NCBI GenBank assembly: GCA_027186245.1
Contig: CP114481.1
Span: forward strand, 49,755,501 to 49,819,500
Length of the DNA stretch: 64,000 bases
Reading direction: 5' to 3'
Source of the DNA: Coriaria nepalensis
Lineage: Eukaryota > Streptophyta > Magnoliopsida > Cucurbitales > Coriariaceae
Positions 9,925-23,132 of this stretch are shown one piece after another (within the stretch, counting starts at the first letter, position 1; the number at the start of each line of letters is the position of its first letter). The notes below the pieces were generated by a model. That model had not been told where the DNA came from, ran no database searches, and saw only the letters and a list, made by a program, of their open reading frames with translations. A program made the translations under genes and the position numbers.

Positions 9925-12900
9925 CGTTTAACCTTAAAATCATTTCAATGAGTCATTTCAAGTCAATAACTAATTTCAAAGCAATTCGAACAAATTCTAG
10001 TTTTGGACTACAGACACAACTTTTGTGCACAACTTGCAAATGATCATCGCAAGGAAAGTGTGCATTCGTTTAACCTTAAAATCATTTCAATGAGTCATTT
10101 CAAGTCAGTAACTTATTTCAAAGCAAGTCGAATGAATTCTAGTTTTGCACTACAGACACAACTTTCGTTCATAACTTGCAAATGATCATTGCCAGGAGAG
10201 TGTGCAATCGTTTAAAATTAAAATCATTTCAATGAGTCATTTCAAGTCAATAACTAATTTGAAAGCAATTCGAACGAATTCTATTTTTGCACAACAAAAA
10301 CAAGTTTTGTGCATAACTTGCATATGATCATTCCAAGGAAAGTGTGCATTCTTTTAACCTTAAAATCATTTCAATGAGTCATTTCAAGTCAATAACTTAT
10401 TTCGAAGCAAGTCGAATGAATTCTAGTTTTGCACTACAGACACAACTTTCGTTCATAACTTGCAAATGATCATTGCAAGGAGAGTGTGCATTCGTTTAAA
10501 ATTAAAATCATTTCAATGAGTCATTTCAAGTCAATAACTAATTTCAAAGCAATTCGAACGAATTCTATTTTTGCACTACAAAAACAAGTTTTGTGCATAA
10601 CTTGCAAATGATCATTGCAAGGAAAGTGTGCATTCGTTTAACCTTAAAATCATTTCAATGAGTCATTTCAAGTCAATAACGTTTTTCAAAGCAAGTCGAA
10701 TGAATTCTAGGTTTGCACTACAGACACAACTTTTGTGCATAACTTGCAAATGATCATTGCAAGGAAAGTGTGCATTCGTTTAACCTTAAAATCATTTCAA
10801 TGAGTCATTTCAAGTCAATAACGTTTTTCAAAGCAAGTCGAATGAATTCTAGGTTTGCACTACAGACACAACTTTTGTGCATAACTTGCAAATGATCATC
10901 GCAAGGAAAGTGTGCATTCGTTTAACCTTAAAATCATTTCAATGAGTCATTTCAAGTCAATAACTAATTTCAAAGCATTTCGAACGAATTCTATTTTTGC
11001 ACTACAAAAACAGGTTTTGTGCATAACTTGCAAATGATCATTCCAAGGAAAGTGTGCATTCATTTAACCTTAAAATCATTTCAATCAGTCATTTCAAGTC
11101 AATAACTTATTTCAAAGCAAGTCGAATGAATTCTAGTTTTGCACTAAAGACACAACTTTTGTGCATAACTTGCAAATGATCATTGCAAGGAAAGTGTGCA
11201 TTCGTTTAAAATTAAAATCATTTCAATGAGTCATTTCAAGTCAATAACTTATTTCAAAGCAAGTCGAACGAATTCTAGTTTTCCACTACAAACACAACTT
11301 TTGTGCATAACTTGCAAATGATCAATGCAAGGAAAGTGTGCATTCGTTTAACCTTAAAATCACTTCAATGAGTCATTTCAAGTCAATATCATATTTCAAA
11401 GCAATTCGAACGAATTCTAGTTTTGCACTACAAACACAACTTTTGTGCATAACATGCAAATGATCATTGCAAGGAAAGTGTGCATTCTTTTAACCTTAAA
11501 ATCATTTCAATGAGTCATTTCAGGTCAATAACTTATTTCAAAGCAAGTTGAATGAATTCTAGTTTTGCACGACAGACACAACTTTCGTGCATAACTTGCA
11601 AATGATCATTGCAAGGAAAGTGTGCATTCGTTTAAAATTAAAATCATTTCTATGAGTCATTTCAAGTCAATAACTAATTTCAAAGCAATTCGAACGAATT
11701 CTAGTTTTGCACTATAGACACAAGTTTTCTGCATAACTTGCAAATGATCATCGCAAGGAAAGTGTGCATTCGTTTAACCTTAAAATCATTTCAATGAGTC
11801 ATTTCAAGTCAATAACGTTTTTCAAAGCAAGTCGAATGAATTCTAGGTTTGCACTACAGACACAACTTTTGTGCATAACTTGCAAATGATCATTGCAAGG
11901 AAAGTGTGCATTCGTTTAACCTTAAAATCATTTCAATGAGTCATTTCAAGTCAATAACGTTTTTCAAAGCAAGTCGAATGAATTCTAGGTTTGCACTACA
12001 GACACAACTTTTGTGCATAACTTGCAAATGATAATCGCAAGGAAAGTGTGCATTCGTTTAACCTTAAAATCATTTCAATGAGTCATTTCAAGTCAATAAC
12101 TAATTTCAAAGCATTTCGAACGAATTCTATTTTTGCACTACAAAAACAGGTTTTGTGCATAACTTGCAAATGATCATTCCAAGGAAAGTGTGCATTCATT
12201 TAACCTTAAAATCATTTCAATCAGTCATTTCAAGTCAATAACTTATTTCAAAGCAAGTCGAATGAATTCTAGTTTTGCACTACAGACACAACTTTTGTGC
12301 ATAACTTGCAAATGATCATTGCAAGGAAAGTGTGCATTCGTTTAAAATTAAAATCATTTCAATGAGTCATTTCAAGTCAATAACTTATTTCAAAGCAAGT
12401 CGAACGAATTCTAGTTTTCCACTACAAACACAACTTTTGTGCATAACTTGCAAATGATCAATGCAAGGAAAGTGTGCATTCGTTTAACCTTAAAATCACT
12501 TCAATGAGTCATTTCAAGTCAATATCATATTTCAAAGCAATTCGAACGAATTCTCGTTTTGCACTACAAACACAACTTTTGTGCATAACATGCAAATGCT
12601 CATTGCAAGGAAAGTGTGCATTCTTTTAACCTTAAAATCATTTCAATGAGTCATTTCAGGTCAATAACTTATTTCAAAGCAAGTCGAATGAATTCTAGTT
12701 TTGCACTACAGACACAACTTTCGTGCATAACTTGCAAATGATCATTGCAAGGAAAGTGTGCATTCGTTTAAAATTAAAATCATTTCAATGAGTCATTTCA
12801 AGTCAATAACTTATTTCGAAGCAAGTCGAAAGAATTCTAGTTTTGCAGTACAAACACAACTTTTGTGCATAACATGCAAATGATCAATGCAAGAAAAGTG

Positions 12901-13332
12901 TGCATTCGTTTAAAATTAAAATCACTTCAATGAGTCATTTCAAGTCAATATCATATTTCAAAGCAATTCGAACGAATTCTAGTTTTGCACTGCAAACACA
13001 ACTTTTGTGCATATCATGCAAATGATCATTGTAAGGAAAGTGTGCATTCTTTTAACCTTAAAATCATTTCAATGAGTCATTTCAAGTCAATAACTTATTT
13101 CATAGCAAGTCGAATGAATTCTAGTTTTGCACTACAGACACAACTTTCGTGCATAACTTGCAAATGATCATTGCAAGGAGCGTGTGCATTCGTTTAAAAT
13201 TAAAATCATTTCAATGAGTCATTTCAAGTCAATAACTAATTTCAAAGCAATTCGAACGAATTCTAGTTTTGCACTATAGACACAAGTTTTCTGCATAACT
13301 TGCAAATGATCATTGCAAGGAAAGTGTGCACC
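9925..13332 (+). repeat. 24-mer HOR, copy 1 (3,408 bp)
   Basis: This is the first of three tandem copies of a 24-monomer unit, 24 x 142 = 3,408 bp. Shared markers across copies include GAACAAATTC with TTTTGGACTACAG (10,003), GTCAGTAAC, GCCAGGAGAG with GTGCAATCG, ATTTCTATGAGTC (11,650), GATAATCGC (12,030), TTCTCGTTTTGC (12,551), GCAAATGCTC and TTTCATAGC (13,103). Inside the unit, about seven monomers from 10,680 recur at 11,816 (offset 1,136, eight monomers), so it was itself made by an internal duplication. Edges are approximate to within one monomer. Confidence 0.93.
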
Positions 13333-16300
13333 CGTTTAACCTTAAAATCATTTCAATGAGTCATTTCAAGTCAATAACTAATTTCAAAGCAATTCGAACA
13401 AATTCTAGTTTTGGACTACAGACACAACTTTTGTGCACAACTTGCAAATGATCATCGCAAGGAAAGTGTGCATTCGTTTAACCTTAAAATCATTTCAATG
13501 AGTCATTTCAAGTCAGTAACTTATTTCAAAGCAAGTCGAATGAATTCTAGTTTTGCACTACAGACACAACTTTCGTTCATAACTTGCAAATGATCATTGC
13601 CAGGAGAGTGTGCAATCGTTTAAAATTAAAATCATTTCAATGAGTCATTTCAAGTCAATAACTAATTTGAAAGCAATTCGAACGAATTCTATTTTTGCAC
13701 AACAAAAACAAGTTTTGTGCATAACTTGCATATGATCATTCCAAGGAAAGTGTGCATTCTTTTAACCTTAAAATCATTTCAATGAGTCATTTCAAGTCAA
13801 TAACTTATTTCGAAGCAAGTCGAATGAATTCTAGTTTTGCACTACAGACACAACTTTCGTTCATAACTTGCAAATGATCATTGCAAGGAGAGTGTGCATT
13901 CGTTTAAAATTAAAATCATTTCAATGAGTCATTTCAAGTCAATAACTAATTTCAAAGCAATTCGAACGAATTCTATTTTTGCACTACAAAAACAAGTTTT
14001 GTGCATAACTTGCAAATGATCATTGCAAGGAAAGTGTGCATTCGTTTAACCTTAAAATCATTTCAATGAGTCATTTCAAGTCAATAACGTTTTTCAAAGC
14101 AAGTCGAATGAATTCTAGGTTTGCACTACAGACACAACTTTTGTGCATAACTTGCAAATGATCATTGCAAGGAAAGTGTGCATTCGTTTAACCTTAAAAT
14201 CATTTCAATGAGTCATTTCAAGTCAGTAACTTATTTCAAAGCAAGTCGAATGAATTCTAGTTTTGCACTACAGACACAACTTTCGTTCATAACTTGCAAA
14301 TGATCATTGCCAGGAGAGTGTGCAATCGTTTAAAATTAAAATCATTTCAATGAGTCATTTCAAGTCAATAACTAATTTGAAAGCAATTCGAACGAATTCT
14401 ATTTTTGCACAACAAAAACAAGTTTTGTGCATAACTTGCATATGATCATTCCAAGGAAAGTGTGCATTCATTTAACCTTAAAATCATTTCAATCAGTCAT
14501 TTCAAGTCAATAACTTATTTCAAAGCAAGTCGAATGAATTCTAGTTTTGCACTAAAGACACAACTTTTGTGCATAACTTGCAAATGATCATTGCAAGGAA
14601 AGTGTGCATTCGTTTAAAATTAAAATCATTTCAATGAGTCATTTCAAGTCAATAACTTATTTCAAAGCAAGTCGAACGAATTCTAGTTTTCCACTACAAA
14701 CACAACTTTTGTGCATAACTTGCAAATGATCAATGCAAGGAAAGTGTGCATTCGTTTAACCTTAAAATCACTTCAATGAGTCATTTCAAGTCAATATCAT
14801 ATTTCAAAGCAATTCGAACGAATTCTAGTTTTGCACTACAAACACAACTTTTGTGCATAACATGCAAATGATCATTGCAAGGAAAGTGTGCATTCTTTTA
14901 ACCTTAAAATCATTTCAATGAGTCATTTCAGGTCAATAACTTATTTCAAAGCAAGTTGAATGAATTCTAGTTTTGCACGACAGACACAACTTTCGTGCAT
15001 AACTTGCAAATGATCATTGCAAGGAAAGTGTGCATTCGTTTAAAATTAAAATCATTTCTATGAGTCATTTCAAGTCAATAACTAATTTCAAAGCAATTCG
15101 AACGAATTCTAGTTTTGCACTATAGACACAAGTTTTCTGCATAACTTGCAAATGATCATCGCAAGGAAAGTGTGCATTCGTTTAACCTTAAAATCATTTC
15201 AATGAGTCATTTCAAGTCAATAACGTTTTTCAAAGCAAGTCGAATGAATTCTAGGTTTGCACTACAGACACAACTTTTGTGCATAACTTGCAAATGATCA
15301 TTGCAAGGAAAGTGTGCATTCGTTTAACCTTAAAATCATTTCAATGAGTCATTTCAAGTCAATAACGTTTTTCAAAGCAAGTCGAATGAATTCTAGGTTT
15401 GCACTACAGACACAACTTTTGTGCATAACTTGCAAATGATAATCGCAAGGAAAGTGTGCATTCGTTTAACCTTAAAATCATTTCAATGAGTCATTTCAAG
15501 TCAATAACTAATTTCAAAGCATTTCGAACGAATTCTATTTTTGCACTACAAAAACAGGTTTTGTGCATAACTTGCAAATGATCATTCCAAGGAAAGTGTG
15601 CATTCATTTAACCTTAAAATCATTTCAATCAGTCATTTCAAGTCAATAACTTATTTCAAAGCAAGTCGAATGAATTCTAGTTTTGCACTACAGACACAAC
15701 TTTTGTGCATAACTTGCAAATGATCATTGCAAGGAAAGTGTGCATTCGTTTAAAATTAAAATCATTTCAATGAGTCATTTCAAGTCAATAACTTATTTCA
15801 AAGCAAGTCGAACGAATTCTAGTTTTCCACTACAAACACAACTTTTGTGCATAACTTGCAAATGATCAATGCAAGGAAAGTGTGCATTCGTTTAACCTTA
15901 AAATCACTTCAATGAGTCATTTCAAGTCAATATCATATTTCAAAGCAATTCGAACGAATTCTCGTTTTGCACTACAAACACAACTTTTGTGCATAACATG
16001 CAAATGCTCATTGCAAGGAAAGTGTGCATTCTTTTAACCTTAAAATCATTTCAATGAGTCATTTCAGGTCAATAACTTATTTCAAAGCAAGTCGAATGAA
16101 TTCTAGTTTTGCACTACAGACACAACTTTCGTGCATAACTTGCAAATGATCATTGCAAGGAAAGTGTGCATTCGTTTAAAATTAAAATCATTTCAATGAG
16201 TCATTTCAAGTCAATAACTTATTTCGAAGCAAGTCGAAAGAATTCTAGTTTTGCAGTACAAACACAACTTTTGTGCATAACATGCAAATGATCAATGCAA

Positions 16301-16740
16301 GAAAAGTGTGCATTCGTTTAAAATTAAAATCACTTCAATGAGTCATTTCAAGTCAATATCATATTTCAAAGCAATTCGAACGAATTCTAGTTTTGCACTG
16401 CAAACACAACTTTTGTGCATATCATGCAAATGATCATTGTAAGGAAAGTGTGCATTCTTTTAACCTTAAAATCATTTCAATGAGTCATTTCAAGTCAATA
16501 ACTTATTTCATAGCAAGTCGAATGAATTCTAGTTTTGCACTACAGACACAACTTTCGTGCATAACTTGCAAATGATCATTGCAAGGAGCGTGTGCATTCG
16601 TTTAAAATTAAAATCATTTCAATGAGTCATTTCAAGTCAATAACTAATTTCAAAGCAATTCGAACGAATTCTAGTTTTGCACTATAGACACAAGTTTTCT
16701 GCATAACTTGCAAATGATCATTGCAAGGAAAGTGTGCACC
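13333..16740 (+). repeat. 24-mer HOR, copy 2
   Basis: This is the second 3,408-bp copy. It matches copies 1 and 3 almost base for base, except for a patch at 14,226-14,441 where two monomers have been replaced by a different pair without changing length. With copy 1 it shares ATTTCTATGAGTC (15,058), whereas copy 3 has ATTTCAATGAGTC. With copy 3 it shares the GTGCACCCG monomer at its upstream edge, which copy 1 lacks. Confidence 0.93.
14226..14441 (+). repeat. Gene-conversion-like patch in HOR copy 2
   Basis: Within HOR copy 2, bases 14,226-14,441 are identical to 13,516-13,731 (710 bp, five monomers, upstream) and unlike the equivalent stretch of copies 1 and 3. The patch carries GTCAGTAAC, TTTCGTTCATAAC, GCCAGGAGAG, GTGCAATCG, AATTTGAAAGC and CTTGCATATG, where copy 1 (10,818-11,033) has AACGTTTTTC, CATCGC, GCATTTCG and AAAAACAGG. 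Flanking markers at 14,166 and 14,470 are recipient-type, so the replaced tract is 216 to about 303 bp and length-neutral. Confidence 0.88.
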
Positions 16741-19700
16741 CGTTTAACCTTAAAATCATTTCAATGAGTCATTTCAAGTCAATAACTAATTTCAAAGCAA
16801 TTCGAACAAATTCTAGTTTTGGACTACAGACACAACTTTTGTGCACAACTTGCAAATGATCATCGCAAGGAAAGTGTGCATTCGTTTAACCTTAAAATCA
16901 TTTCAATGAGTCATTTCAAGTCAGTAACTTATTTCAAAGCAAGTCGAATGAATTCTAGTTTTGCACTACAGACACAACTTTCATTCATAACTTGCAAATG
17001 ATCATTGCCAGGAGAGTGTGCAATCGTTTAAAATTAAAATCATTTCAATGAGTCATTTCAAGTCAATAACTAATTTGAAAGCAATTCGAACGAATTCTAT
17101 TTTTGCACAACAAAAACAAGTTTTGTGCATAACTTGCATATGATCATTCCAAGGAAAGTGTGCATTCTTTTAACCTTAAAATCATTTCAATGAGTCATTT
17201 CAAGTCAATAACTTATTTCGAAGCAAGTCGAATGAATTCTAGTTTTGCACTACAGACACAACTTTCGTTCATAACTTGCAAATGATCATTGCAAGGAGAG
17301 TGTGCATTCGTTTAAAATTAAAATCATTTCAATGAGTCATTTCAAGTCAATAACTAATTTCAAAGCAATTCGAACGAATTCTATTTTTGCACTACAAAAA
17401 CAAGTTTTGTGCATAACTTGCAAATGATCATTGCAAGGAAAGTGTGCATTCGTTTAACCTTAAAATCATTTCAATGAGTCATTTCAAGTCAATAACGTTT
17501 TTCAAAGCAAGTCGAATGAATTCTAGGTTTGCACTACAGACACAACTTTTGTGCATAACTTGCAAATGATCATTGCAAGGAAAGTGTGCATTCGTTTAAC
17601 CTTAAAATCATTTCAATGAGTCATTTCAAGTCAATAACGTTTTTCAAAGCAAGTCGAATGAATTCTAAGTTTGCACTACAGACACAACTTTTGTGCATAA
17701 CTTGCAAATGATCATCGCAAGGAAAGTGTGCATTCGTTTAACCTTAAAATCATTTCAATGAGTCATTTCAAGTCAATAACTAATTTCAAAGCATTTCGAA
17801 CGAATTCTATTTTTGCACTACAAAAACAGGTTTTGTGCATAACTTGCAAATGATCATTCCAAGGAAAGTGTGCATTCATTTAACCTTAAAATCATTTCAA
17901 TCAGTCATTTCAAGTCAATAACTTATTTCAAAGCAAGTCGAATGAATTCTAGTTTTGCACTAAAGACACAACTTTTGTGCATAACTTGCAAATGATCATT
18001 GCAAGGAAAGTGTGCATTCGTTTAAAATTAAAATCATTTCAATGAGTCATTTCAAGTCAATAACTTATTTCAAAGCAAGTCGAACGAATTCTAGTTTTCC
18101 ACTACAAACACAACTTTTGTGCATAACTTGCAAATGATCAATGCAAGGAAAGTGTGCATTCGTTTAACCTTAAAATCACTTCAATGAGTCATTTCAAGTC
18201 AATATCATATTTCAAAGCAATTCGAACGAATTCTAGTTTTGCACTACAAACACAACTTTTGTGCATAACATGCAAATGATCATTGCAAGGAAAGTGTGCA
18301 TTCTTTTAACCTTAAAATCATTTCAATGAGTCATTTCAGGTCAATAACTTATTTCAAAGCAAGTTGAATGAATTCTAGTTTTGCACGACAGACACAACTT
18401 TCGTGCATAACTTGCAAATGATCATTGCAAGGAAAGTGTGCATTCGTTTAAAATTAAAATCATTTCAATGAGTCATTTCAAGTCAATAACTAATTTCAAA
18501 GCAATTCGAACGAATTCTAGTTTTGCACTATAGACACAAGTTTTCTGCATAACTTGCAAATGATCATCGCAAGGAAAGTGTGCATTCGTTTAACCTTAAA
18601 ATCATTTCAATGAGTCATTTCAAGTCAATAACGTTTTTCAAAGCAAGTCGAATGAATTCTAGGTTTGCACTACAGACACAACTTTTGTGCATAACTTGCA
18701 AATGATCATTGCAAGGAAAGTGTGCATTCGTTTAACCTTAAAATCATTTCAATGAGTCATTTCAAGTCAATAACGTTTTTCAAAGCAAGTCGAATGAATT
18801 CTAGGTTTGCACTACAGACACAACTTTTGTGCATAACTTGCAAATGATAATCGCAAGGAAAGTGTGCATTCGTTTAACCTTAAAATCATTTCAATGAGTC
18901 ATTTCAAGTCAATAACTAATTTCAAAGCATTTCGAACGAATTCTATTTTTGCACTACAAAAACAGGTTTTGTGCATAACTTGCAAATGATCATTCCAAGG
19001 AAAGTGTGCATTCATTTAACCTTAAAATCATTTCAATCAGTCATTTCAAGTCAATAACTTATTTCAAAGCAAGTCGAATGAATTCTAGTTTTGCACTACA
19101 GACACAACTTTTGTGCATAACTTGCAAATGATCATTGCAAGGAAAGTGTGCATTCGTTTAAAATTAAAATCATTTCAATGAGTCATTTCAAGTCAATAAC
19201 TTATTTCAAAGCAAGTCGAACGAATTCTAGTTTTCCACTACAAACACAACTTTTGTGCATAACTTGCAAATGATCAATGCAAGGAAAGTGTGCATTCGTT
19301 TAACCTTAAAATCACTTCAATGAGTCATTTCAAGTCAATATCATATTTCAAAGCAATTCGAACGAATTCTCGTTTTGCACTACAAACACAACTTTTGTGC
19401 ATAACATGCAAATGCTCATTGCAAGGAAAGTGTGCATTCTTTTAACCTTAAAATCATTTCAATGAGTCATTTCAGGTCAATAACTTATTTCAAAGCAAGT
19501 CGAATGAATTCTAGTTTTGCACTACAGACACAACTTTCGTGCATAACTTGCAAATGATCATTGCAAGGAAAGTGTGCATTCGTTTAAAATTAAAATCATT
19601 TCAATGAGTCATTTCAAGTCAATAACTTATTTCGAAGCAAGTCGAAAGAATTCTAGTTTTGCAGTACAAACACAACTTTTGTGCATAACATGCAAATGAT

Positions 19701-20130
19701 CAATGCAAGAAAAGTGTGCATTCGTTTAAAATTAAAATCACTTCAATGAGTCATTTCAAGTCAATATCATATTTCAAAGCAATTCGAACGAATTCTAGTT
19801 TTGCACTGCAAACACAACTTTTGTGCATATCATGCAAATGATCATTGTAAGGAAAGTGTGCATTCTTTTAACCTTAAAATCATTTCAATGAGTCATTTCA
19901 AGTCAATAACTTATTTCATAGCAAGTCGAATGAATTCTAGTTTTGCACTACAGACACAACTTTCGTGCATAACTTGCAAATGATCATTGCAAGGAGCGTG
20001 TGCATTCGTTTAAAATTAAAATCATTTCAATGAGTCATTTCAAGTCAATAACTAATTTCAAAGCAATTCGAACGAATTCTAGTTTTGCACTATAGACACA
20101 AGTTTTCTGCATAACTTGCAAATGATCATC
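16741..20130 (+). repeat. 24-mer HOR, copy 3
   Basis: This is the third copy, ending near 20,130 where CATTGC is replaced by CATCGC and the next monomer belongs to a different subtype (CTAGTTGTGC). It has the original, unpatched monomers near 17,634. Private changes noticed are TTTCATTCATAAC (16,981 versus TTTCGTTC), GAATTCTAAG (about 17,660 versus GAATTCTAGG) and ATTTCAATGAG (18,468). So few private differences over 3.4 kb mean the triplication is young. Confidence 0.92.
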
Positions 20131-20960
20131 GCAAGGAAAGTGTGCATTCGTTTAACCTTAAAATCATTTCAATGAGTCATTTCAAGTAAATAACTTATTT
20201 CAAAGCAAGTCGACCGAATTCTAGTTGTGCACTATTGACACAACTTTTGTGCATAACTTGCAAATGATCATCGCAAGGAAAGTGTGCATTCGTTTAACCT
20301 TAAAATCATTTCAATGAGTCATTTCAAGTCAATAACTAATTTCAAAGCAATTCGAACGAATTCTATTTTTGCACTACAAAAACAAGTTTTGTGCATAACT
20401 TGCAAATGATCATTCCAAGGAAAGTGTGCATTCATTTAACCTTAAAATCATTTCAATCAGTCATTTCAAGTAAATATCATATTTCAAAGCAATTCGAACG
20501 AACTCTATTTTTGCACTACAAACACAACTTTTGTGCCTAACTTGCAAATGATCATTCCAAGGAAAGTGTGCATTCATTTAACCTTAAAATCATTTCAATC
20601 AGTCATTTCAAGTCAATAACTTATTTCGAAGCAAGTCGAATGAATTCTAGTTTTGCACTACAGACACAACTTTCGTTCATAACTTGCAAATGATCATTGC
20701 AAGGAGAGTGTGCATTCGTTTAAAATTAAAATAACTTCAATGAGTCATTTCAAGTCAATATCATATTTCAAAGCAATTCGAACGAATTTTAGTTTTGCAC
20801 TACAAACACAACTTTTGTGCATAACATGCAAATGATCATTGTAAGGAAAGTGTGCATTCTTTTAACCTTAAAATCATTTCAAAGAGTCATTTCAAGTCAA
20901 TAACGTTTTTCAAAGCAAGTCGAATGAATTCTAGGTTTGCACTACAGACACAACTTTTGT
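20130..20960 (+). repeat. Block repeated 28 monomers downstream (copy 1)
   Basis: Bases about 20,130-20,960 recur at about 24,106-24,940 at an offset of 3,976 bp (28 x 142). Shared markers are CTAGTTGTGC (20,221 and 24,197), GAACGAACTC, TTTTGTGCCTAAC and GAATTTTAG followed by the CATGCAAATGATCATTGTAAGG monomer. One monomer upstream the same loci are 29 monomers apart (19,231 and 23,349), so a monomer was lost between. Confidence 0.82.
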
Positions 20961-21273
20961 GCATAACTTGCAAATGATCATCGCAAGGAAAGTGTGCATT
21001 CGTTTAACCTTAAAATCATTTCAATGAGTCATTTGAAGTCAATAACTAATTTCAAAGCATTTCGAACGAATTCTATTTTTGCACTACAAAAACAGGTTTT
21101 GTGCATAACTTGCAAATGATCATTCCAAGGAAAGTGTGCATTCATTTAACCTTAAAATCATTTCAATCAGTCATTTGAAGTAAATATCATATTTCAAAGC
21201 AATTCGAACGAATTCTATTTTTGCACTACAAACACAACTTTTGTGCATAACATGCAAATGATCATTGCAAGGA

Positions 21274-22267
21274 AAGTGTGCATTCGTTTAACCTTAAAAT
21301 CATTTCAATGAGTCATTTCAAGTCAATAACGTTTTTCAAAGTAAGTCGAATGAATTCTAGGTTTGCACTACAGACACAACTTTTGTCCATAACTTGCAAA
21401 TGATCATTGCAAGGAAAGTGTGCATTCGTTTAACCTTAAAATCATTTCAATGAGTCATTTCAAGTCAATAACTTATTTCGAAGCAAGTCGAATGAATTCT
21501 AGTTTTGCACTACAGACACAACTTTCGTTCATAACTTGCAAATGATCATTGCAAGGAGAGTGTGCATTCGTTTAAAATTAAAATCATTTCAATGAGTCAT
21601 TTCAAGTCAATAACTAATTTCAAAGCAATTCGAACGAATTCTTTTTTTGCACTACAAAAACAAGTTTTGTGCATAACTTGCAAATGATCATTGCAAGGAA
21701 AGTGTGCATTCGTTTAACCTTAAAATCATTTCAATGAGTCATTTCAAGTCAATAACGTTTTTCAAAGCAAGTCGAATGAATTCTAGGTTTGCACTACAGA
21801 CACAACTTTTGTGCATAACTTTCAAATGATCATTGCAAGGAAAGTGTGCATTCGTTTAACCTTAAAATCATTTCAATGAGTCATTTCAAGTCAATAACGT
21901 TTTTCAAAGCAAGTCGAATGAATTCTAGGTTTGCACTACAGACACAACTTTTGTGCATAACTTGCAAATGATCATTGCAAGGAAAGTGTGCATTCGTTTA
22001 ACCTTAAAATCATTTCAATGAGTCATTTCAAGTCAATAACTAATTTCAAAGCATTTCGAACGAATTCTATTTTTGCACTACAAAAACAGGTTTTGTGCAT
22101 AACTTGCAAATGATCATTCCAAGGAAAGTGTGCATTCGTTTAACCTTAAAATCATTTCAATGAGTCATTTCAAGTCAATAACTTATTTCGAAGCAAGTCG
22201 AATGAATTCTAGTTTTGCACTACAGACACAACTTTCGTTCATAACATGCAAATGATCATTGCAAGGA
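21274..22267 (+). repeat. 7-mer duplication, copy 1 (994 bp)
   Basis: Seven monomers recur at an offset of 994 bp (7 x 142). Markers are TCAAAGTAAGTCG (21,341 and 22,335), TTTTGTCCATAAC, GAATTCTTTTTTTGC, and ATAACTTTCAAATGATC (21,821 and 22,815). The match runs to about 22,138; the last monomer of the unit, with TTCGTTCATAACATGC, has no counterpart in copy 2. Confidence 0.85.
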
Positions 22268-23132
22268 GAGTGTGCATTCGTTTAACCTTAAAATCATTTC
22301 AATGAGTCATTTCAAGTCAATAACGTTTTTCAAAGTAAGTCGAATGAATTCTAGGTTAGCACTACAGACACAACTTTTGTCCATAACTTGCAAATGATCA
22401 TTGCAAGGAAAGTGTGCATTCGTTTAACCTTAAAATCATTTCAATGAGTCATTTCAAGTCAATAACTTATTTTGAAGCAAGTCGAATGAATTCTAGTTTT
22501 GCACTACAGACACAACTTTCGTTCATAACTTGCAAATGATCATTGCAAGGAGAGTGTGCATTCGTTTAAAATTAAAATCATTTCAATGAGTCATTTCAAG
22601 TCAATAACTAATTTCAAAGCAATTCGAACGAATTCTTTTTTTGCACTACAAAAACAAGTTTTGTGCATAACTTGCAAATGATCATTGCAAGGAAAGTGTG
22701 CATTCGTTTAACCTTAAAATCATTTCAATGAGTCATTTCAAGTCAATAACGTTTTTCAAAGCAAGTCGAATGAATTCTAGGTTTGCACTACAGACACAAC
22801 TTTTGTGCATAACTTTCAAATGATCATTGCAAGGAAAGTGTGCATTCGTTTAACCTTAAAATCATTTCAATGAGTCATTTCAAGTCAATAACGTTTTTCA
22901 AAGCAAGTCGAATGAATTCTAGGTTTGCACTACAGACACAACTTTTGTGCATAACTTGCAAATGATCATTGCAAGGAAAGTGTGCATTCGTTTAACCTTA
23001 AAATCATTTCAATGAGTCATTTCAAGTCAATAACTAATTTCAAAGCATTTCGAACGAATTCTATTTTTGCACTACAAAAACAGGTTTTGTGCATAACTTG
23101 CAAATGATCATTCCAAGGAAAGTGTGCATTCA
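22268..23132 (+). repeat. 7-mer duplication, copy 2 (about 865 bp matched)
   Basis: This repeats the previous unit from the GTAAGTCG monomer through the GCATTTCG/AAAAACAGG monomer. Differences are few, for example GGTTAGCAC versus GGTTTGCAC and TTATTTTGAAG versus TTATTTCGAAG. After about 23,132 the sequence changes to the order seen in the 24-mer HOR (TTTTCCACTAC at 23,349, CACTTCAATG at 23,430). Confidence 0.83.
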
